DNA of 64,000 bases, taken from NCBI GenBank assembly GCA_046290495.1, contig JBKAGT010000005.1, positions 124,001 through 188,000 on the forward strand, given 5' to 3'. This document shows, piece after piece, positions 53,509-63,885 of this stretch (the first letter of the stretch is position 1; each line of letters starts with the position of its first letter). The position numbers and the translations under genes are program-made. The stretch is from PGYR01 sp046290495 (GTDB lineage: Bacteria; Bacteroidota; Ignavibacteria; Kapaibacteriales; UBA2268). Below the pieces are notes generated by a model. The model ran no database searches, was not told where the DNA came from, and saw only the letters and a list, made by a program, of their open reading frames with translations.

Positions 53509-53943
53509 ATGAATAACTATATCCTAAAATTTGGTATTTTGATAACATCTATCTCAACAGTGTTAATGATGTTTTCGTTTATTGTTAGATTAAATTCTAC
53601 ACCAATCGATACTGATATTTCTTCTGAGTTAAGCCAGAATAGCTTCAATAATAAAATTCAAGTCAATGTATTAAATGCCTGTGGTGAACCTGGTTTAGCT
53701 GCTAAGGTAAGAAACCAATTGAGAGAACTTGGATTTGATGTAGTTGAGATTGGAAACAATAACACAAATTTAGAAGAATCGATAGTAATCGACAGACTTG
53801 GAGATAGGCTCTCATCTTACAAAGTATCAAGAGCATTAGGAATAAATGAAAAATCAATAACTCAGAACATTGATTCTACACTTTATCTAAGATCAACAGT
53901 GGTATTAGGTTCTGATTACAAAAAATTAAGACTAAACCTTTAA
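53509..53943 (+). CDS. Membrane-anchored protein with LytR C-terminal-like domain
   Basis: A 144-residue protein with one N-terminal membrane helix (about residues 7-27) and a C-terminal region IQVNVLNACGEPGLAAKVRNQLRELGFDVVEIGNNN. This matches the LytR_C domain seen at the end of LCP (cell-wall ligase) proteins. The rest (VIDRLGDRLSSYKVSRALG ... LRSTVVLGSDY) completes that fold. A LCP catalytic domain is missing, so it may be a partner protein at the cell envelope. It lies 55 bases after the sigma factor gene, behind a hairpin. Confidence 0.8.
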   Translation: MNNYILKFGILITSISTVLMMFSFIVRLNSTPIDTDISSELSQNSFNNKIQVNVLNACGEPGLAAKVRNQLRELGFDVVEIGNNNTNLEESIVIDRLGDRLSSYKVSRALGINEKSITQNIDSTLYLRSTVVLGSDYKKLRLNL

Positions 53944-54023
53944 ATACTCTTTGTAGTCAATATAATTGTTATTAATTTGTTATATATTTATTACGTTGTA
54001 CTAAAAAAATAGAATTAAGTATA

Positions 54024-54458
54024 TTGACTAAAAACACACTCACAGACTCTGAAAAATTAGCGATTCTCTGCGCTCAAGCAGCTGAAGACAAACTAGCTGA
54101 AAACACTATTATTCTAGATTTAAATGAAATTACTATTGCAAGTAGTAAATATCTAGTAATTTGTAATTGTCCCTCTACTACTCAAGTAAAGTCCATTACA
54201 GATAATATACTAAATGAAGCTGTTAATCATGGATTAAAAAAACCAAGGATTGAAGGTCAAGAAAATTCTGAATGGGTTATTTTGGATTTCTTTGATGTAG
54301 TAGTCCATATATTTTTAAGCGAAAACAGAGCATATTATAAATTAGAAAAATTATGGGCTGATGCTAATTTTTATACTGTAAATGAAAATGCTGAACTATT
54401 AGATACAGAGTACGAAAGCATAAAAGTAGAACTTGAGAAAATAGAAAATGAAATTTAA
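54024..54458 (+). CDS. rsfS: Ribosomal silencing factor RsfS (Iojap/YbeB family)
   Basis: Binds ribosomal protein L14 and blocks joining of ribosomal subunits in slow growth. In this 144-residue protein the family core is KLAILCAQAAEDKLAENTIILDLNEITIASSKYLVICN, GQENSEWVILDFFDVVVHIFLSENRAYYKLEKLWADA. The start is TTG: the frame upstream has no ATG before a stop codon at 53973, and TTG precedes the residues where homologues begin. Its last 11 bases overlap the start of argS. Confidence 0.93.
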   Translation: MTKNTLTDSEKLAILCAQAAEDKLAENTIILDLNEITIASSKYLVICNCPSTTQVKSITDNILNEAVNHGLKKPRIEGQENSEWVILDFFDVVVHIFLSENRAYYKLEKLWADANFYTVNENAELLDTEYESIKVELEKIENEI

Positions 54459-56088
54459 CTTTATAACTGAATCGATTAATAAAACCTTAAAATCACTGGG
54501 GTTAGAGGAAGAAATCGAAATTGACTTAGAGAAGCCTAATAATCCTGATCATGGTGATTTGTCAACTAATACTGCGTTAAAGCTATCATCAATACTTAAA
54601 AAGTCGCCTAGAGATATAGCTAATGAAATCATTGATAAAACAGATTGGAATGAAGATGTAATTTCAAAAGTTGAAATAGCAGGACCAGGATTTATTAACT
54701 TTTCAATCTCACCTAATTATTGGGTAAAAGAGTTTGAACCTGTAATAAATAAAGGTGATAACTATGGAAAACAAGAAGTTGGAAAAGGTAAAACAGTTAA
54801 TGTTGAATATGTCAGTGCAAATCCAACTGGTTTGCTACATTTAGGTCATGGAAGAAATGCTGCTATAGGTGATACTGTCTCAAATTTATATGAATGGTTA
54901 GGGTATGATGTAACAAGAGAGTATTATTTTAATAATGCAGGAAATCAGATGAATGTTCTGGTTAGTTCTATATATTCTAGATATATGGATATAATTGGAG
55001 AGAAGATTGAATTTCCTGAGAATGGTTATCATGGTGAGTATGTAAAAGAAATAGCTAAAGAGTTACATGATGAATATGGTGAAGATTTAAAAGAAGGTAA
55101 CTTCCAAGATAAAATAGCTATTAAAAAATTTGGTGAAACTTGGTGTTTCAATAGAATTAAACAAACACTAAATAGAATGAACATCAAACAGGATGTCTTC
55201 TATAATGAGGATTCACTTTATAAGGAAGGTAAAATAAAACAAGTTATAAAAGATTTGAAAGATTTTGATTTGGTTTATGAAAAAGATGGTGCAACCTGGT
55301 TGAAACTATCTGAAGTTGGTCTAGAGGATGATAGAGTAATAGTGAAATCAACTGGTGAACCAACATACAGATTACCTGACATTGCTTATCATAAAGAAAA
55401 ATTTCTTAGAGGGTATGATAAAATAATTGATGTCTTCGGGGCTGATCACATTGCCACTATACCTGATGTTATGGCAGCAACTAAAGCACTAGGTTATGAT
55501 ACCGACAAAATTGAAGTTCTTATATATCAGTTTGTAACTCTAGTCAAAGATGGTAAACAAGTTAAAATGTCTAAAAGAACAGGAAAAAGCTACACTCTTG
55601 ACGATTTATTAGATGAGGTAGGAGAGGATATTGTAAGATTCTTCTTTATAATGCGTGGCAATAAAACTCATCTTGAATTTGATTTGAATTTAGCAACAGA
55701 AAATTCTGATAAAAATCCTGTATTCTATTTAAAATATGCACATGCTAGAATATGTTCAATTTTAAAAAATATAGAAAATTCAGAAGAGTTGTTAAACTCA
55801 AAGGCAAATTTGGACAACTTAGATCAAAAAGAAGAAATTGATTTGATAAAATCAGTACTAGAATTTCCAGAAGCAATAAAACTTGCAGCTCAAAAATGTG
55901 AACCGCAAGTCTTAGTTGAATACTTGCGTGATATAGCTTCTAAATTCAGTTCATTCTATCACAATTGCAAAATCAAAGGTGAAGAAGTAAGGTTACAACA
56001 GTCTCGTTTGATTCTTGCTAACACAGTTAGAATTGTTTTATCCAACGGATTGAAAATACTAGGTATAAAAGCACCAGAAAGTATGTAA
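54448..56088 (+). CDS. argS: Arginyl-tRNA synthetase
   Basis: Class I synthetase that attaches Arg to its tRNA. The 546-residue protein has the N-terminal additional domain, the HIGH motif as H-L-G-H (residues 131-134) in VSANPTGLLHLGHGRNAAIGD, the arginine/tRNA region (GEPTYRLPDIAYHKEKF), and the KMSKR motif (373-377) in KMSKRTGKSYTLDDLL. The C-terminal anticodon-binding domain follows. It starts inside the rsfS 3' end, so its expression may be linked to rsfS. An AT-rich hairpin overlaps the stop codon. Confidence 0.97.
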   Translation: MKFNFITESINKTLKSLGLEEEIEIDLEKPNNPDHGDLSTNTALKLSSILKKSPRDIANEIIDKTDWNEDVISKVEIAGPGFINFSISPNYWVKEFEPVINKGDNYGKQEVGKGKTVNVEYVSANPTGLLHLGHGRNAAIGDTVSNLYEWLGYDVTREYYFNNAGNQMNVLVSSIYSRYMDIIGEKIEFPENGYHGEYVKEIAKELHDEYGEDLKEGNFQDKIAIKKFGETWCFNRIKQTLNRMNIKQDVFYNEDSLYKEGKIKQVIKDLKDFDLVYEKDGATWLKLSEVGLEDDRVIVKSTGEPTYRLPDIAYHKEKFLRGYDKIIDVFGADHIATIPDVMAATKALGYDTDKIEVLIYQFVTLVKDGKQVKMSKRTGKSYTLDDLLDEVGEDIVRFFFIMRGNKTHLEFDLNLATENSDKNPVFYLKYAHARICSILKNIENSEELLNSKANLDNLDQKEEIDLIKSVLEFPEAIKLAAQKCEPQVLVEYLRDIASKFSSFYHNCKIKGEEVRLQQSRLILANTVRIVLSNGLKILGIKAPESM

Positions 56089-56104
56089 ATACTTTAGTAT
56101 TTTT
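56078..56104. terminator. Possible weak terminator at the argS/thioredoxin-like convergence
   Basis: AAAGTAT (56078-56084) and ATACTTT (56089-56095) pair over a 4-base loop, and an alternative AAATAC/GTATTT stem is followed by a T-run. It spans the argS stop codon and the stop of the convergent gene. The stem is short, so support is limited. Confidence 0.4.
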
Positions 56105-56654
56105 TCCATTTAATTCCACAACCTACGCTTGGTTTCTGATTTTGATCAGGTTGGTTACCTTCTAACAGGTTGTCTACAGCTTTCCTTAAGTCATTTCCAG
56201 TAACTGGTATATCATTACCTGGTCTAGAATCATCATACTGACCTCTGTATACTAATTTCAAATCGCCATCAAATAAGAAAAAATCAGGTGTACATTCTGC
56301 GCCATATACTTTCGCTACTTCTTGAGTCTCGTCATATAAATAAGGGAAGTCAAAGTTATGAGTGTCTGCTAATTCAACCATTTTTTCTGGTGAATCTTCA
56401 GGATAGTTCTCAACATCGTTAGAGTTGATTGCTATAATAGAAAGACCTTTCTCTTGATATTCTTTTGCAAACTCTGATAAAGACTCATTCAAATGTTTAA
56501 CAAATGGACAATGGTTACACATGATAATTATTAAATTTGCTTTATCCGATTTTTGAGAAGTCAAAGTTATAAATCTTTCTTCTTTAGGTGAGTACAATGT
56601 AAATTCTGTCGCTTCTGTTCCTAATTCAATCATTTTTGATTCTGTCCTTGCCAT
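56094..56654 (-). CDS. Thioredoxin-family (AhpC/TSA-like) redox protein
   Basis: A 186-residue protein of the thioredoxin fold with the variant active site Cys46-Asn-His-Cys49 in IIIMCNHCPFVKHLNESL. Around it are the redoxin parts FTLYSPKEERFITL, IAINSNDVENYPEDSPEKMVELA and GAECTPDFFLFDGDLKLVYRGQYDD with the cis-Pro. This family is common in Bacteroidota and Planctomycetes and is annotated as thioredoxin/redoxin. No signal peptide, so it is cytoplasmic. Its partner reductant is unknown. It is divergent from the lipoprotein gene that begins 28 bases away. Confidence 0.9.
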   Translation of the reverse strand: MARTESKMIELGTEATEFTLYSPKEERFITLTSQKSDKANLIIIMCNHCPFVKHLNESLSEFAKEYQEKGLSIIAINSNDVENYPEDSPEKMVELADTHNFDFPYLYDETQEVAKVYGAECTPDFFLFDGDLKLVYRGQYDDSRPGNDIPVTGNDLRKAVDNLLEGNQPDQNQKPSVGCGIKWKKY

Positions 56655-56681
56655 TTTTAATACCTTTATCTATTTTTGTGT

Positions 56682-57455
56682 ATGAAATTTATTTACCTTC
56701 TAGCATATCTAACGATTATAATTGGATTTTATTCCTGCGAATCGTCAAATAAGCCTATAACCAACCCCTTGAATTATAATCAAGAACAGCCTTATTTCAA
56801 TATTGACCCATATATTCCATATTATGAATTAGATAATAGAATAGATGTTGGTTATATATATAATGATGATACAAAAGAGGATTCAACTTACTTAAGAGCT
56901 ACATTTTATGATAACCGAGAATTTAGAAATGTAGGTGACTTGTATTTAAATAAGGTTCAAATTTATACCTATGAAGCTGAAAAGCTATTTGATATTGTTC
57001 AATTAATTGATGGTTTTATTGAATTTGGTGTAGTTTACTTTAAAGAAGATTTCATTTTAGAACATGGTAGAGAATATATTATATCAAACGAAAACCCAAT
57101 TGACTTTCCTAAGTTTAAGTCAATGATTAAAACCACTAAAGAAAAATTAAATATATCCAATGTTAATGATTTAAAAATCATTAGTAAAAATAAAGGCTTT
57201 GAAATAAAGACAAATCTTGAAGAATATAGCGATACAAGGATTAGAATTTATAATAATGAAAAAAGCTATATTTTCTTTACAAGTTCAACTAATTCCATAT
57301 CACTTAGCCCATTAAATTTAAGTACAATTGTTCCTAATGAATACAAAATTGAAGTACTTAAAGGGTATTACCAAATAGATACTTTATCAAATCAAGAACC
57401 ATTAATTACTAATCATTACTCAGCTTTTATATTTAGTACTTCAATAACTGAATAA
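56682..57455 (+). CDS. Lipoprotein of unknown function
   Basis: A 257-residue protein with lipobox IGFYSC (residues 14-19) and a polar mature part rich in Tyr, Asp, Asn. Alternating strands suggest a beta-sandwich like the DUF4249-type outer-membrane lipoproteins of Bacteroidota, but I cannot name a family. I chose ATG 56682 over a TTG two codons upstream. It is followed by the metallophosphoesterase gene after 39 bases. Confidence 0.6.
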   Translation: MKFIYLLAYLTIIIGFYSCESSNKPITNPLNYNQEQPYFNIDPYIPYYELDNRIDVGYIYNDDTKEDSTYLRATFYDNREFRNVGDLYLNKVQIYTYEAEKLFDIVQLIDGFIEFGVVYFKEDFILEHGREYIISNENPIDFPKFKSMIKTTKEKLNISNVNDLKIISKNKGFEIKTNLEEYSDTRIRIYNNEKSYIFFTSSTNSISLSPLNLSTIVPNEYKIEVLKGYYQIDTLSNQEPLITNHYSAFIFSTSITE

Positions 57456-57494
57456 TAATAAAACGAATAGACTTGATTGTTCGTTAAAGCAATC

Positions 57495-58700
57495 ATGGAC
57501 ATAACAAGATTTTTAATATTTTTTACTGTTCTATCAGTAATATACATATCAATCGAAGCTTACACGCTTTTCAATTGGAAAAAGTACGTCAAAAGATTTG
57601 AGTTAAATCTTAAATGGTACAAGATACCTCTAATTATTTCTATTGTAAGTTTAACAATTACGATATTATCAATATTTGGAAATTTACTGATAGGTTTCCA
57701 AAATCAAGTACGTTATATAACTATGTTCGTATTAGCTATATGGATAATACCTAAACTTGCTATAGTACCAATTTTATTAATAAAAGATATTTCTAGATTA
57801 TTCTTAAACCTAGTAAGAAAAATAAGTAAAAAAGATTCTAAGAATATTGATAGTTCAAAAAGGAAACTAATAGAAACTACAGGCTGGTCATTAGCTTCTA
57901 TCCCTTTTATAATGGTTAGTAAGGGGCTATTTTCAACTACCTATAACTTCACAGTTCACAATGCAGAAGTAAATTTAAATAAATTAGATTCACAATTCAA
58001 TGGATTTAAAATAGTTCAGCTTTCAGACTTACATTTAGGATCTTTCTATGATGATTCTTCAATACAAGAAGTAAGACGCATTGTTAATGGACTAAATCCT
58101 GATTTAATTGTTGTAACTGGTGATTTTGTTAATAATGACCCAGATGAGTTAAAAATAGGCTTCAATGAATTAAGAAAACTAAATTCAACATTCGGTGTTT
58201 ATTCATGCCTTGGGAATCATGACCATTATATGAAAGATTATCAGCATAAAAAATTACTTAAAGGATTAAAAGACGCCAATATGAACGTAATGCTTAATGA
58301 AAATAAACAATTTAACATAGATGGTGGTAGATTTAATCTAATCGGAATAGATAATATTGGAATGAGACAAAAATTTGGTGATTTGGATAAATCATTCAAA
58401 GGTGTTAATAGTGAGAGAGCAAATATATTATTATGCCATGACCCAACAAATTGGGATAAAAATATAAGAAATAAATATCCAGCTGATTTAACTTTATCTG
58501 GTCATACACATGGAGGTCAAGTTGCATGGGATTTCAATGGGATTGAATTGAAACCTGCAAAATTCGTGTATAATCAAACTGAAGGATTGTATAAAAATGC
58601 AGATCATCAACTGTATATAAATAGGGGAGTAGGAACAGTTGGTCCACCCCTAAGAATAGGAGTGGAGCCAGAAATAACCGAAATTATTTTAAAATCTTAG
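57495..58700 (+). CDS. Membrane-anchored metallophosphoesterase
   Basis: A 401-residue protein with four or so hydrophobic helices in the first 140 residues and a calcineurin-like phosphoesterase domain. All metal-binding motifs are present: DLHLGSF (Asp178, His180), VVTGDFVNND, CLGNHDHY, LLCHDP and LSGHTHGGQ. GHTHGGQ plus LCHDP and VNRGVGTVGPPLRIG-like INRGVGTVGPPLRIG point to the UDP-2,3-diacylglucosamine pyrophosphatase LpxG/YkoQ-like group; the substrate is not certain. The start ATG 57495 is preferred to TTG 57477, as it directly precedes the first helix. Its stop overlaps the end of the convergent T9SS gene. Confidence 0.88.
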   Translation: MDITRFLIFFTVLSVIYISIEAYTLFNWKKYVKRFELNLKWYKIPLIISIVSLTITILSIFGNLLIGFQNQVRYITMFVLAIWIIPKLAIVPILLIKDISRLFLNLVRKISKKDSKNIDSSKRKLIETTGWSLASIPFIMVSKGLFSTTYNFTVHNAEVNLNKLDSQFNGFKIVQLSDLHLGSFYDDSSIQEVRRIVNGLNPDLIVVTGDFVNNDPDELKIGFNELRKLNSTFGVYSCLGNHDHYMKDYQHKKLLKGLKDANMNVMLNENKQFNIDGGRFNLIGIDNIGMRQKFGDLDKSFKGVNSERANILLCHDPTNWDKNIRNKYPADLTLSGHTHGGQVAWDFNGIELKPAKFVYNQTEGLYKNADHQLYINRGVGTVGPPLRIGVEPEITEIILKS

Positions 58701-61700
58701 TTTATTATAACCTTAATTGTTTTTGTTTCATTATCTGATTTTAATAACAGTAAATATGCACCTTTTGAAATTCCATTAGTATTTAAAGGTAACTCTAACA
58801 ATTCACCCTTATTGATGATTGAGTTGTATAAATTTAATACATCACGACCATTCAAATCTGTAAGTTTAATTTTTAATGATGAACTTATCTCTGAGTTTAT
58901 CTTTATTATAGCTATTTCGTTTATTGGGTTTGGAACTACTGAAATTGTTGTCTTTGAATTATTAATCTCAACGCTTGTCTGTGTCTCAGAAGTTGTAAAG
59001 TTCCAAACCTCAGACCATTCACTTATAGCAATATCAGATTCGGAATTTACCCTCCAATAATATCGTTTATTTTTTTCAAGCCCTTCGTATTCTAGTTGGT
59101 TTTCATCGACAGAACTACTAACTGATGATATTAAATTTAAAAAGTTCTCATCTTCAGAGAGTTCTAAATTGTAAGTATTTGCTTTTTCGACTTTTTCCCA
59201 AACTAGAGATCCATTTATACCTTGCTTATTTTCGTTATTAGCAGGTAATAATAAATTAACTTTTGGTAATGTAGTTGAAAAACTCCAAACTACAGACCAT
59301 TCACTTTCATTATTCTCTCTTATTCCCTTTATTCTCCAATAGTATAATTGGCTTTCCAAATCAAGATCTAATTTGTAAGTATTTCCAATAATATTTTTAT
59401 CGTCTACAATCAATTCATCAAAATCAGAATTGAGTGATATCTGAATATGATATTTTTCAACATTATCTAATTCATTCCATTTTAATGATGTTTCTTTCAA
59501 TTCTAAATTATTTGAAAGATTGTCAGGTTCAGTCAATTGAGGTCTATCAATTGTAGAAGGAGTATAGAATGAAAATACATTTGACCAACCACTTTCAAAT
59601 TCATTTCTTGTTGATTTTACTCTCCAAAAATATTGTTTATCATTCTCCAAACCAGAATAAGAGAACTTTAGACCTGAAACAGACTCATCATATATTAGTT
59701 TATTAAATTGACTGTTGTCTGATAATTGGATGTCATATCTTGTTGCATCCGTATCATCAATCCATTCTAATTCACCTTCCATGGAAATATCAATTGAACC
59801 ATTTGCAGGAATAGTTAATGTTGGTTCCATTAGTTTCGTTCTAAATGAGAAAATCTCAGACCAATTACTTGTATTTCCATCTGCAGTTAATCTTACCCTC
59901 CAGAAATACTTAACATCATAAAGCAAATCAGAAACTGTTAATGAATTGTTATTATTATCTAAGTTTAATAATTCATTTGAATTAAATTGACTAGAAGTGT
60001 CCAGTTGGAATTCGTATTTGTCAGAATAAATTATATTTTCCCATACTAAATCTAAGTTGGTTAGTTGATTAAAAGCATTATTCTTAGGATTGAGAAGCTC
60101 TGGTATTCCAACATTTGTCTTAAATGAGTATGTTTCTGACCAATCACTTTCATAATTATTATTTACAACTTTTACTCTCCAGTAATATGTAGTGAAATTC
60201 TTCAAATTTGAAATTGGAAAGAAGTTTTCATTTGAAGGTTGTTTTATTACATTGCTGCTAAAATCACTTACTAATGAAATTTCAACTACAAATGTATTTT
60301 CACTTGATTCTTCCCATCTTAAAAGAGTATCTAATTCTATTTGAGAACTGTTATTTTCAGGGTAATCTAAGCTAATAGAATTTAGTTTTGTTCTAAGATT
60401 GAATACTTCTGAATAAGGACCCTTTTTATCATCTACATAAGCTGACACTCTCCAAAAATAGGTTGTATCTAACAAATCTAGTTCTTCATTCAATGAAGTT
60501 GAAGATGTTTTTTTCTTTATAAGATTTGGTGTATTAAAATTTTCATTAATATCTAAGTCTATTTCATATTCAGTGGCATACTGCAAAGAATTCCATGAAA
60601 AAACTTGATTCTTCTCTACGTTTATTGAATTGTTAGCAGGGGAGTTAAGACCAACACTAGCAATAGAAGTTGTGAAATAATTAGTATCACTCACTAAACC
60701 TCTATTTCCTTCCTTTAAAGCATAAACGTATAAACCATACTTGGTGTATGATTTTAATTCAGTAATAAGAAGTGATATATCATTAGTATTTTTTGATACA
60801 ATTTCATTCAGGTTATCAAATTCAAAATACACTACTTCGTATTCATCAGCTCCATCAACTGAACTCCAATTAGCAGTAAAAGTAGTATTAATATCTTCAC
60901 TGTTATTGGGTGGAGATAAGATATTAGGTTTATCTAAATATGTTTCAAATGACCTTTCGAATGACCACTCAGGAGTTTCTACACCATTATTAGTCGCTCT
61001 TACTTTCCACCAATATTCGGCATTGAAAGATAAATTTAAAGTTAAATCTTCATTCAGAATTGAACTCAATTCAGTAGTAGTAGTATTTTTTACAACAGAT
61101 GAAAAGTCTTCAATATCAGAAATAATTAATTCATATCCATTAGCTCCATTTAATTCTTTCCATTTTAGTTCTTCATCAAACCTTACAGAAATGTTATTAT
61201 TTGCAGGTGAGAGAAGCTGCACTCTACCGACCACAGTTGTGAAGTTATGAATTGAAGACCAATCACTCTGAGTGTATTGGTTTAATGATTTAACTCTAAC
61301 ATAATACTTTTTATTATTGTCTAGAGATGTAATAACATATCTAGATATATCTACAGTATCTAAATCAATATTAGAATCAAAAGTCTCATTGTCAGATAAT
61401 TCTACTATATACTCATCTGCATCATCAACATCATCCCAATCAATAATGAGATTACTAGTTTTTACACCAATTGCTCCAAAATCAGGATCTGTTACACTAG
61501 GTGCATCTAAAGAAGTTGGAATATCAACTTTCCAGATTCCTCTACCATAAGTTGAAGCGTAAAGTTGATTATATGATGAATTAATTTCTAACTCAGTAAC
61601 AATGACATTTGGTAAGTCTTCATTGTATTCTTCCCATTGATTCATATTATCATCTTTGTAATAAACACCTACATCTGTTCCTATCCATAATCTGTCATCA

Positions 61701-63793
61701 GTTCCTCTTTGTTTTACTACTGTTAAAACTGGAATATTCGGAAGATTAAGTGAAATATTCGTCCAAGTACTTCCACCGTCAGTTGATTCGAAAACTTTAT
61801 TGCCTGAGGAATATCTGCTATTAGTTGCCCATATTTTCTCAGAATCTTCATCATCTGTAAATATGTAGCTAATGCTTGTATTTCCTGGTCTTGTTACTTG
61901 CGTCCAGTCAGTACCATTATTAGTAGTTTTATAAAGTCTAGAATTAAATGCCACATAAATAATATTTGTATCTACTTCACATATTGCTAAGCGAACAATT
62001 TTATTATTTCCATAATTGAAATTCGAAATTTTAGTGAAATTATCACCACCATCGTAGCTACGCCATACATTTTTCATTCCAAGGAACAGAGTCTCACTAT
62101 TATCAGGATTTAATATTAATGGACTACTCCAGGCCCCTGATTCATTTATATCATCATATTCATTGTCATTATCCAGATCGTTAATTCTTTTGAATGAGTT
62201 TCCGCCATTAGTTGATTTGAAATAATCTCCATAATATAGACTGCCATACATAATTGTTTTATCTTCATGATCAATTACAGCATCAAATCCATCACCACCT
62301 ATTTTATCAACCCAATTACCACCTGCTTTTTTAACTTTTGTACCATTATCTTGAGTACCACCAATGTATAGGGAAGTATCTAATTGAGAAATACCAAACC
62401 TATAAAATTGAGTTGCTAGAATTCCACTTCCAATCCAATCCCATGATTCTCCAAAATCATCAGACTTATAAACTGAACCATCATTTCCAACATACATTAC
62501 ATTATTATCGTCGTCATACCAAAGATCATGTTGATCTGCATGGACTGTAGTCAAGTTGTTATGGTTTCCTGACCACATAGAGGAAATTTCCCAATTGGAA
62601 CCAGCATCTGTAGTTCTCCATAGGTTTACACCACCTATGATGACTTTCTCCCAATCATCCTGATCAGCTTCAATACATAAGTCATACCATACTTGACCTT
62701 TTGTATCATCACCAGTTTTGGAGTATCCCATCATATTAGGAGAGCCGTCTGCTATTTCAGTAAAACTACTACCGGCATTTGTTGAAAGATAAACACCTTT
62801 TAAATTATTGCCACTTGAATTACCAACTAATGCATAAACAACATCAGAGCTATTTTTAGAAACCGCTAATGCAATTCTTCTTACTCCACTTGTTGGTATT
62901 CCATTTGTTAGTTGACTCCAATCACTTCCTGAATTTGTTGATTTCCAAATCTGAGTTCCTGCTGCGTAGAGAGTACTATAATCATTTGGCTTAAATTCTA
63001 AATCTTTAAAAGTACCTGTTTTAACTTGTTCCCAATTATCACCTGAATTAGTTGATTTATATATACCACTAGAACCAGCTATATAAAGTATATTAGGATT
63101 ACTATTATCAATCAACAGCTTACTTATTGTTCTGTATTGAGTGATATTCCAAGATAATCCAGTTGATTTCCAACTTGAACCACCATCAGTAGTTTTAATC
63201 ACACCGTAACTATATGTGTTTGTTCCATCACCATCACCAGTTGCAGCATATACTATATCTGAATCAGTAGGGTGAAATGCAATAGATGTAATACCTAAAG
63301 AAGTAATAACATCTTCTTTATCTGTATTTGTACTCCAACTATTACCATTGTTTGAGCTAGTCCAAATACCACCAGAAGGAGTCCCAGCCCAAATATCACC
63401 ATTATGAGGATTAACTCTAACGCAGTTAACTCTGCCAATTCCGCTATATCCACCATTTGCCCCAAATGGTCCCAAATGTTTCCATTTATTTGATGACTGT
63501 GTCTTACTTAATCTATTCTTTGTTGAGAAATTATTTGCTTCAGTCAATAATTCAACACTTGGGAATGTTCCATCAGGCATTACACGATCCTTCCAAAACC
63601 ATTCAAATCTCTTGTATTGTTTTATTCCTGAGCCTTTCTTGGTTATATCAACAGTATCGAAGTGCTGATTAGCTACCTTAATTATATCATTTAAATTTAC
63701 ATTTTCTTTATCATGAAACTGATCCAGCCAAATTTGAGAGTTCAGTGTTGAAATTGAAAAAAGTAGTATTGATAAACTAATTATAATTTTCAT
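58697..63793 (-). CDS. Large T9SS-secreted protein with BNR propeller and nine fibronectin III-like repeats
   Basis: A 1698-residue protein starting at ATG 63793, which gives the signal peptide (MKIIISLSILLFSISTLNSQ); an ATG 51 bases upstream is less likely. Residues 90-800 have sialidase/sortilin-type blades with repeated strings SxDGGxxW such as TTDGGSSWKSTG, STNSGDNWEQV, TDAGSNWEIS and STDGGSTWTNIS. From about residue 810, nine repeats of about 90 residues follow, each with a start like LLxPANNx and a YWRVK strand (YYWRVK, YFWRVK). The end is a T9SS sorting domain (ISVVPNPINEIAIIKI, LTDLNGRDVLNLYN, GAYLLLLKSDNET). I infer a long surface adhesin or binding protein. Confidence 0.9.
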   Translation of the reverse strand: MKIIISLSILLFSISTLNSQIWLDQFHDKENVNLNDIIKVANQHFDTVDITKKGSGIKQYKRFEWFWKDRVMPDGTFPSVELLTEANNFSTKNRLSKTQSSNKWKHLGPFGANGGYSGIGRVNCVRVNPHNGDIWAGTPSGGIWTSSNNGNSWSTNTDKEDVITSLGITSIAFHPTDSDIVYAATGDGDGTNTYSYGVIKTTDGGSSWKSTGLSWNITQYRTISKLLIDNSNPNILYIAGSSGIYKSTNSGDNWEQVKTGTFKDLEFKPNDYSTLYAAGTQIWKSTNSGSDWSQLTNGIPTSGVRRIALAVSKNSSDVVYALVGNSSGNNLKGVYLSTNAGSSFTEIADGSPNMMGYSKTGDDTKGQVWYDLCIEADQDDWEKVIIGGVNLWRTTDAGSNWEISSMWSGNHNNLTTVHADQHDLWYDDDNNVMYVGNDGSVYKSDDFGESWDWIGSGILATQFYRFGISQLDTSLYIGGTQDNGTKVKKAGGNWVDKIGGDGFDAVIDHEDKTIMYGSLYYGDYFKSTNGGNSFKRINDLDNDNEYDDINESGAWSSPLILNPDNSETLFLGMKNVWRSYDGGDNFTKISNFNYGNNKIVRLAICEVDTNIIYVAFNSRLYKTTNNGTDWTQVTRPGNTSISYIFTDDEDSEKIWATNSRYSSGNKVFESTDGGSTWTNISLNLPNIPVLTVVKQRGTDDRLWIGTDVGVYYKDDNMNQWEEYNEDLPNVIVTELEINSSYNQLYASTYGRGIWKVDIPTSLDAPSVTDPDFGAIGVKTSNLIIDWDDVDDADEYIVELSDNETFDSNIDLDTVDISRYVITSLDNNKKYYVRVKSLNQYTQSDWSSIHNFTTVVGRVQLLSPANNNISVRFDEELKWKELNGANGYELIISDIEDFSSVVKNTTTTELSSILNEDLTLNLSFNAEYWWKVRATNNGVETPEWSFERSFETYLDKPNILSPPNNSEDINTTFTANWSSVDGADEYEVVYFEFDNLNEIVSKNTNDISLLITELKSYTKYGLYVYALKEGNRGLVSDTNYFTTSIASVGLNSPANNSINVEKNQVFSWNSLQYATEYEIDLDINENFNTPNLIKKKTSSTSLNEELDLLDTTYFWRVSAYVDDKKGPYSEVFNLRTKLNSISLDYPENNSSQIELDTLLRWEESSENTFVVEISLVSDFSSNVIKQPSNENFFPISNLKNFTTYYWRVKVVNNNYESDWSETYSFKTNVGIPELLNPKNNAFNQLTNLDLVWENIIYSDKYEFQLDTSSQFNSNELLNLDNNNNSLTVSDLLYDVKYFWRVRLTADGNTSNWSEIFSFRTKLMEPTLTIPANGSIDISMEGELEWIDDTDATRYDIQLSDNSQFNKLIYDESVSGLKFSYSGLENDKQYFWRVKSTRNEFESGWSNVFSFYTPSTIDRPQLTEPDNLSNNLELKETSLKWNELDNVEKYHIQISLNSDFDELIVDDKNIIGNTYKLDLDLESQLYYWRIKGIRENNESEWSVVWSFSTTLPKVNLLLPANNENKQGINGSLVWEKVEKANTYNLELSEDENFLNLISSVSSSVDENQLEYEGLEKNKRYYWRVNSESDIAISEWSEVWNFTTSETQTSVEINNSKTTISVVPNPINEIAIIKINSEISSSLKIKLTDLNGRDVLNLYNSIINKGELLELPLNTNGISKGAYLLLLKSDNETKTIKVIIN

Positions 63794-63885
63794 ATTATTA
63801 CCTAGTAAAAAAGAATTCATCATATTAATCGTATAAACATACAAAATACATATTAATTACAAGAAAATAAAAATTAAAGTTAAAA

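Noticed and set aside
56648..56678. TTG-20-TATTTTTG in front of the lipoprotein gene at 56682
   Set aside because: It fits the promoter pattern, but transcription would start at or after the ATG, so it would need a leaderless message with nothing to spare. Treated as chance in T-rich DNA.
58697..61500. Repeated DNA that could be read as a tandem array
   Set aside because: The repetition is at protein level (fibronectin III-like units of about 90 residues); no short identical DNA repeats with spacers, so not a CRISPR or satellite.
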